Positions 7,716 through 8,517 of a stretch of 8,517 nucleotides of DNA are shown here, one piece after another. The translations under genes and the position numbers were made by a program. The number at the start of each line of letters is the position of its first letter. The stretch's first letter is position 1. The DNA is taken from the NCBI GenBank assembly GCA_013205365.1, contig JABMNC010000112.1, forward strand, positions 1 through 8,517. Reading direction: 5' to 3'. The notes under the pieces were generated by a model. It saw nothing but the letters and a program-made list of their open reading frames with translations, was not told the DNA's origin and did no database searches. Source of the DNA: Cryomorphaceae bacterium (GTDB lineage: Bacteria; Bacteroidota; Bacteroidia; Flavobacteriales; Schleiferiaceae).

Positions 7716-7745
7716 TAAAAATACATTCTTTTTACTTTGCGGCAA
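7716..7745 (-). promoter_or_regulatory. Promoter-like TTG-N19-TATTTTTA before the lipoprotein gene
   Basis: On the minus strand, TTG (7745-7743), a 19-nt spacer, then TATTTTTA (7723-7716) fit the Bacteroidota housekeeping promoter TTG-N17-23-TAnnTTTG with one mismatch at the last base. The -7 box lies in the 22-nt gap after the upstream nuclease gene and the -33 element lies inside that gene's last codons. Only 6 nt separate the -7 box from the ATG at 7709, so a start about 7 nt downstream would give an mRNA with essentially no leader. This is AT-rich sequence, so chance matching is possible. Confidence 0.5.
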
Positions 7746-8517
7746 CTACTATCCTAAGGGGTAGGTGGTCGGATGCGCCACCGCGGTACCGCGTCCCTTG
7801 AAAGCTGCCCTTAATTTGGTATCCGGCAGCAGCGGATTTTTGCAGGCCAAAGGGTATGGCTTGGCTGCTGGCTGTCCATCGGGCGGATTTTTGAATCCAT
7901 ACTCCGTCCAGGGCTTCGAGGCGGCCGCGGTAGGCGTAGGTGCCTGGGTAGTTGCTGGGGTATCGGGATTCATAGTTTCGCCTGCGGAGTTCGGATGCGA
8001 GGGGGCCTTCAAGGCCCTCGTTGAGGTCGCCAGTGATTCCGTCGGGCATCGGGCTGCATTGCCTGAGGATGGTCTGAATGGCCCGGGATCGGGATTCAGG
8101 GCTCGGGGCTCGCTGCGATGGAAGGTGTGCCCAGAGCCAGGTGAGGCTTTTACCCGAGGGGGTTTGGAAGCAAATCCAGAGGGCCTCACGGGTTGGGTGG
8201 TTTACTTCGGGGTGGATCCAGGCGACGCTGTCTACTCGTAGGCGTTCCGGGTTGTACCAGACCGCGACGTCAATGCCTCGCTGGTCGGGACTGTCGCGGT
8301 GCAGGCGCCAAAGGCGCCAAGCGGGCGGCCATCTTCGCTCAAGGTCGTCGAGCACGTCGGCGTTCTCGATCTCGCAGACTCCAATGGCGTCTGGGATTCT
8401 GCCGCCCGCGGCCGCGGCCAAGCCGCGGCCCACCGCATACAGCTTGGAATAATAGCGCAGCGAATTCCATCGGTACATGCCCTCAGGCAGAAAATCCCTG
8501 TCTCGCTCGCCCGAATT
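7732..8517 (-). CDS. Endonuclease/exonuclease/phosphatase-family protein (5' end outside window)
   Basis: Metal-dependent phosphodiesterase/nuclease-fold protein; the substrate cannot be deduced. The frame is open through the right edge: the 13 codons before the Met at 8478 read NSGERDRDFLPEG. Together with MYRW these resemble the conserved D-x-x-F-x-P-E-G-x-x-R-W lead-in of Bacteroidota members, so 8478 is internal and the true start, including the usual N-terminal strand with its Asn, lies outside. Numbered from that Met: metal-binding Glu36 in GVCEIEN, RGIDVAVWYNP (67-77), WAHLPSQR (116-123, equivalent to the family's NHWPSR), GDLNE with Asp151 and Asn153, GTRYRGGASDHLP with the catalytic Asp237-His238 pair, and an end at VVAAK. 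All visible motifs are intact. The gene is G/C-richer by eye than its neighbours, with a patch of GCGGCCGC-type runs near 8400-8430. The lipoprotein gene follows after 22 nt on the same strand. No signal peptide can be judged. Confidence 0.88.
   Translation of the reverse strand, partial: NSGERDRDFLPEGMYRWNSLRYYSKLYAVGRGLAAAAGGRIPDAIGVCEIENADVLDDLERRWPPAWRLWRLHRDSPDQRGIDVAVWYNPERLRVDSVAWIHPEVNHPTREALWICFQTPSGKSLTWLWAHLPSQRAPSPESRSRAIQTILRQCSPMPDGITGDLNEGLEGPLASELRRRNYESRYPSNYPGTYAYRGRLEALDGVWIQKSARWTASSQAIPFGLQKSAAAGYQIKGSFQGTRYRGGASDHLPLRIVVAAK

Noticed and set aside
7104..7718. 204-codon open frame on the plus strand
   Set aside because: It lies opposite the lipoprotein gene, which has a lipobox, a WCxxCP motif, a promoter-like site and a terminator. 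The opposite-strand frame shows no recognisable domain.
7765..8241. 158-codon plus-strand frame and other frames overlapping the right-hand nuclease gene
   Set aside because: GC-rich sequence leaves long stop-free shadow frames. Only the minus-strand frame carries the metal-binding and SDH motifs.
8511..8517. Window ends in CCGAATT, resembling a filled-in EcoRI end
   Set aside because: Five matching bases at an edge are easily due to chance, and nothing else suggests a vector junction.

Overview
The window looks like a chromosomal core region of a Bacteroidota bacterium, probably in the Flavobacteriia (a moderately GC-rich, possibly Cryomorphaceae- or Schleiferiaceae-like lineage; this placement is inferred). 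The evidence is a TonB-dependent receptor with a carboxypeptidase-like N-terminal domain, a YidC with a Met/Gln-rich loop and a long hydrophilic N-terminal domain, an Omp28-type lipoprotein, promoter-like motifs of the TAnnTTTG type, and no convincing Shine-Dalgarno sequences. Six protein genes are present; the first and last run off the window. No tRNA, rRNA, CRISPR array, insertion sequence or phage gene was seen.

Left block, plus strand (1-6435): the 3' part of holA (DNA polymerase III delta subunit), a TonB-dependent outer-membrane receptor whose start lies inside the end of holA (29-nt overlap), pyrG (CTP synthase) after a 29-nt spacer that carries a TAnnTTTG promoter-like box, and yidC (membrane protein insertase) 3 nt after pyrG. 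The tight packing suggests co-transcription, with possible extra initiation before pyrG. These genes cover clamp loading, outer-membrane uptake, pyrimidine nucleotide synthesis and inner-membrane protein insertion. They look like a housekeeping cluster, not a single pathway.

Middle (6436-6716): a 281-bp convergent intergenic region. It holds a strong 12-bp-stem terminator whose U-tract faces the minus strand, a weaker hairpin nearer yidC, and no supported gene.

Right block, minus strand (8517 down to 6717): the 3' part of an endonuclease/exonuclease/phosphatase-family gene, then, after a 22-nt gap, an Omp28-like lipoprotein with a thioredoxin-type WCxxCP site. A TTG-N19-TATTTTTA promoter-like pair overlaps the end of the nuclease gene. 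It lies so close to the lipoprotein ATG that the transcript would be leaderless or nearly so.

No undescribed multi-gene system was recognised. The best leads are the overlapping starts, the near-leaderless lipoprotein arrangement and the redox-type surface lipoprotein itself.
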